Source of the DNA: Bordetella parapertussis | Lineage (GTDB): Bacteria > Pseudomonadota > Gammaproteobacteria > Burkholderiales > Burkholderiaceae_B | Length of the DNA stretch: 36,039 nt | Direction: 5' to 3' | Assembly (NCBI GenBank): GCA_945895265.1 | Contig: CAMDEF010000043.1 | Location: forward strand, 1-36,039 | Shown: one piece after another, positions 33,322 through 36,039 of the stretch | How the letters are laid out: every line of letters begins with the position of its first letter | Position numbering within the stretch: position 1 is the stretch's first letter | Program-made: the position numbers and the translations under genes | Notes under the pieces: generated by a model | The model's input: the letters and a program-made list of their open reading frames with translations, nothing else | The model's database searches: none | What the model was told of the DNA's origin: nothing

Positions 33322-35301
33322 ATGACCCCGTACGCCAGTTTGTTTTCTCCTCTTGAATTAGCAGGCAGACGCTTGCGTAATCGGATTGTGCATCCGTCGA
33401 TGACCACCGTGACCGGTGCTGATGGGCGTGCCACTGACCGTCTGATTCAGTATCACCTGAATCGCGCCCGCGGTGGCGCGGCGATGTTGGTGACTGAGCC
33501 TCTTGCGGTGGCGCCGCATCAAAAGGTTGCGACCCGTGTGCGTGCCTGGAACGCGCATGCCGAAGAGAGCCTGACGCGTTGGGCCAAAGCGGTTGAAGCT
33601 GAAGACTGCAGACTCATTGCGCAAATACAAGATGCTGGGCGCGGGCGTCATGCCCCCGGTCGAAATTACGAAGCTATCGGCGCCTCGCCTTTACCCGATG
33701 ACATTAGCTGGACGATGCCGCATGTCTTGTCGGCCGACGAGATCTCGACTTTGTTGGGTCATTTTGTTGAGTCAGCCGCGCGGGTGAAGCGCTGTGGCTT
33801 TAGCGGGGTTGAATTTTCGGCGGGCCACGGGCATTTGTTTCATCAGTTTATGTCGGCCTACTCGAACACACGCACCGATGCCTATGGTGGCGGTTTTGAA
33901 AACCGCATGCGCTTGGTGCTTGAGATGATCAAGCTCGTACGTGAACGGGTCGGGACTGATTTTATTTTGGGAATCAAGTTGCCGAGCAACGATGGCATAG
34001 AAGGCAGTATTGATCATGCGGCCGCCGCAAAAATCGCGACTCGCGTGACGCAGACAGGCTTGATCGATTATGTTTGCTTTGCCCAAGGCGCGCATTCCAG
34101 AACGCTCGAACTGCATATCCCTGATGCGAATAAAGAGCGCAATCCTTATGCGCCGACCTTGAAGGCCTTGAAGGCGTCGGTGGGTCAGGTGCCAGTGATG
34201 GCACTGGGTCGTATCAATGACCCCGCGCAGGCAGATGCCATTATTGAGCAGGGCGAGGCTGAGTTGGTGGGGATTGGGCGAGCACTGATCACGGATGCGG
34301 CCTGGTCGCGTAAAGCACAGTTGGGCCAAGCGTCGCGTATTCGTTATTGCGTGGGTGGCAATACCTGCTGGAAAACAATCGTCGCTCATGCACCAATCGC
34401 TTGCGATAACAATCCGCGAGTGGCGATGCCCGATGAGCTTGACGAAGTGTTCACGCCCGTAGCGGTCAAAAAGCGGGTGGTAGTGGTGGGCAGCGGTATT
34501 GCAGGGCTTGAAGCGGCCTGGATCGCTGCTGCACGTGGGCATGACGTGACACTGTTGAGCCGCGCCTCAGAGATGGGTGGCAAAGTGCGTCAACTGGTGT
34601 CCTTACCTGGTGGCGAGGATTTGAGCAGCATTTACGATTATCAGTATGTGGAGGGGGCGCGTGTAGGCGTTGACTATCAGCTCAATCAAGACGCAACGCC
34701 TGAGACGATTTTGCACTATAAGCCCGAGGTGGTGGTGCTTGCCACAGGCTCAACAATGATTTGGCCGCGCATGTTGCCTGAGGCCTTGCGCCAAGAGGGT
34801 TGGATCCCTGACTTGCGTCGCGCCATGAGCGAACTTGACGGCGTGACACAGCGACAATCAGGGACTGCGGTGATTTTGGATATGGATCACACCGAAGGCA
34901 CTTATGCAGCGGCTGAGCGCCTGCACACCCTGTTTGATCGCGTTGTGGTGATGACCCCGCGCGCAACGATTGCCGATGAGGTCGCACTGGTGACGCGTCA
35001 AGGCATCTATCGAAGGTTTCATGAAAAAGATATCAACGTGCTCTATGCGGTCGAACCGCGCTGGACTGACACCTTTGAAAATGAAGCGACGCTGCAGTAC
35101 GTCAGTATTTATGGCGGTGCTTTAAAAGGCATCGAAAACGTGGCGTTCTTTGCCTACTCAACACCCAGACAACCCAATGATGAGTTGGCTGCGCCACTCA
35201 AAGCCGCGGGTATCGAGGTGAATTTAATTGGTGATTGCCGTGCGGCAAGAAACATTCTTGCCGCGACTGCTGAGGGCGACGCAATCGGCCGCGCGCTTTA
35301 A
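33322..35301 (+). CDS. Old-yellow-enzyme/2,4-dienoyl-CoA reductase-type FMN/FAD oxidoreductase with altered Fe-S motif
   Basis: The 659-residue protein has an FMN TIM barrel (1-340; SNTRTDAYGGGFENRMRLVLE at 181-201 and MALGRIND at 293-300), a cysteine region, and a nucleotide-binding part beginning KRVVVVGSGIAGLEAAW. FadH and trimethylamine dehydrogenase bind 4Fe-4S with C-x2-C-x3-C-x11-C. Here the region reads YCVGGNTCW...ACDNNP, with Cys at 343, 349 and 361: the second Cys is Gly and one residue is missing. The catalytic-loop Tyr of FadH is replaced by His171 (GHGHLFHQF). It probably reduces an enone or demethylates an amine. The substrate is unknown. Confidence 0.85.
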   Translation: MTPYASLFSPLELAGRRLRNRIVHPSMTTVTGADGRATDRLIQYHLNRARGGAAMLVTEPLAVAPHQKVATRVRAWNAHAEESLTRWAKAVEAEDCRLIAQIQDAGRGRHAPGRNYEAIGASPLPDDISWTMPHVLSADEISTLLGHFVESAARVKRCGFSGVEFSAGHGHLFHQFMSAYSNTRTDAYGGGFENRMRLVLEMIKLVRERVGTDFILGIKLPSNDGIEGSIDHAAAAKIATRVTQTGLIDYVCFAQGAHSRTLELHIPDANKERNPYAPTLKALKASVGQVPVMALGRINDPAQADAIIEQGEAELVGIGRALITDAAWSRKAQLGQASRIRYCVGGNTCWKTIVAHAPIACDNNPRVAMPDELDEVFTPVAVKKRVVVVGSGIAGLEAAWIAAARGHDVTLLSRASEMGGKVRQLVSLPGGEDLSSIYDYQYVEGARVGVDYQLNQDATPETILHYKPEVVVLATGSTMIWPRMLPEALRQEGWIPDLRRAMSELDGVTQRQSGTAVILDMDHTEGTYAAAERLHTLFDRVVVMTPRATIADEVALVTRQGIYRRFHEKDINVLYAVEPRWTDTFENEATLQYVSIYGGALKGIENVAFFAYSTPRQPNDELAAPLKAAGIEVNLIGDCRAARNILAATAEGDAIGRAL

Positions 35302-35397
35302 GAATTGAAGCGCCGGCTTCGCTTGTTGCTCAAGCGTGGTCTGCTGAGTTGCCTGACTTAAAACGCGCCGCTGAATTGGTCTAGCAACCTTCAGCTG

Positions 35398-36039
35398 TTA
35401 CGCGGTCACCGGCGGGCGCACCGTAATCGAGTGCGCGGGCCGATCGGCCGCATACTGCGTCGGACGCCAGTGCAGGGTACGTAACTCACCAAACTCGTGC
35501 GGCAAACGCTGCCATTGATTGCCGCCATCAGTGCTGCGAAACAGTTGCCCCAAGTTTGTGTAGGTAAACAATAGTTGAGAATCATGTGGATGGGTCGCCA
35601 CAGCCCACGGGGTGCTATTCAAGTTGCCAGGCAACGTCAGCTTATGCCACGTATACCCATAATCCTGACTGCGCCACAATTGGCCTGTGCTGCCGGGCGG
35701 CCCATTACCATTCGTTAAAAATATGACTGAATCGTTGCTAGGCTGCACGGTGATGCCGCGGGTGTATTGCCAAGGTGAGTCTAATAAAACGAACACCCAA
35801 GTTTCACCGTTATCAACACTGCGATGCAGGCCGCGGTTGGTGGTAGCGTAAAGAATCTTTTGCCCAGAGGCATTGTGCACAATTGCGATGCCATGCATAT
35901 CGCAGGATACAAGCCCCTCTGTTTTAAGCTGCCAGCTGTTGCCGCGGTCAAGACTGCGATATACGCCACCGATTTCAACCACAGCCCAGATGGTGTTGTG
36001 CTCGAGCGGATCAAACAAGATCTGTGTGACCCGTGTGGG
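35398..36039 (-). CDS. BNR/sortilin-like repeat protein (5' part beyond the right edge)
   Basis: The minus-strand frame is open to the window edge and ends at 35398. The visible 213 residues contain at least four repeats with the BNR/Asp-box pattern (GVYRSLDRGNSWQ, GLHRSVDNGETWV, QLWRSQDYGYTWHK, QLFRSTDGGNQWQ), which build beta-propeller blades. Similar proteins are annotated as exo-alpha-sialidase-like, YCF48-like or sortilin-type. An enzymatic role cannot be judged without the N-terminal part. The TTG at 36018 is internal, so no start is assigned. Confidence 0.75.
   Translation of the reverse strand, partial: PTRVTQILFDPLEHNTIWAVVEIGGVYRSLDRGNSWQLKTEGLVSCDMHGIAIVHNASGQKILYATTNRGLHRSVDNGETWVFVLLDSPWQYTRGITVQPSNDSVIFLTNGNGPPGSTGQLWRSQDYGYTWHKLTLPGNLNSTPWAVATHPHDSQLLFTYTNLGQLFRSTDGGNQWQRLPHEFGELRTLHWRPTQYAADRPAHSITVRPPVTA

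Noticed and set aside
33772..34542. 256-codon minus-strand open frame inside the flavin oxidoreductase gene
   Set aside because: It is antisense to a well-conserved coding region; its His/Arg/Cys-rich composition is typical of a shadow frame.
1..36039. tRNA or rRNA genes, or a replication origin
   Set aside because: No cloverleaf with CCA end, rRNA core sequence, dnaA-box cluster or iteron set was seen by eye; a covariance-model search was not possible.

Overview
The window looks like a chromosomal accessory region of a Burkholderiales (Betaproteobacteria) bacterium, probably near Alcaligenaceae. The clues are a Bug-type (TctC) periplasmic binding protein beside HpcH/HpaI aldolase and pyrone-dicarboxylate-hydrolase-like genes, a middling base composition, and gene families common in that order. 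This placement is an inference from gene families; no rRNA or tRNA gene is visible.

Layout. (1) 1-150: the 5' end of an IS256-type transposase and its element end, followed by about 350 gene-less bases. (2) 500-9740: a polysaccharide or glycolipid locus. A GT-C membrane glycosyltransferase (+) converges on a seven-gene minus-strand operon: double-domain nucleotidyltransferase, TylF-like methyltransferase, GT2 glycosyltransferase, GDPD-like protein, a membrane GT-C/uridine-kinase-like fusion, a HAD phosphatase and a class II aldolase. From the methyltransferase onward every junction is a 4-base stop/start overlap. (3) 9992-24916: a mosaic of single envelope or sugar genes (wecB, rfbB, a GT-B glycosyltransferase) and metabolic genes (class II aldolase, MetX-like hydrolase, Dph6-like ATPase), mixed with toxin-antitoxin-like pairs (ParDE, HigBA, PIN/excisionase-type, HicAB-like, an orphan HigA-like gene), an AAA_14/DUF4143 ATPase, an LRR-protein kinase and a candidate structured small RNA. 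(4) 25030-27996: a catabolic group (amidohydrolase, HpcH/HpaI aldolase, Bug receptor). (5) 28071-32339: two convergent envelope genes, a GT-C glycosyltransferase and a GT2 synthase fused to a GH16 glycanase. (6) 32586-36039: an AhpD/CMD-like protein, a large old-yellow-enzyme-type oxidoreductase with an altered Fe-S motif, and the 3' part of a BNR/sortilin-like repeat protein.

How the genes may work together. The operon in (2) has the parts of a pathway that would build an unusual phosphorylated sugar or polyol (aldolase, kinase, phosphatase), activate it with a nucleotide (nucleotidyltransferase), methylate it and attach it to a glycan or lipid at the membrane (GT2, two GT-C proteins). I do not recognise it as a described pathway and consider it the best candidate for a new system here. 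The GT2-GH16 fusion is a second candidate: one polypeptide that could both make and cut or transfer a beta-glycan. A separate DNA-level observation is that two convergent gene junctions (18.4 kb and 29.7 kb) carry tandem duplications with codon-multiple periods (9, 27 and 39 bp) that duplicate the stop codons.
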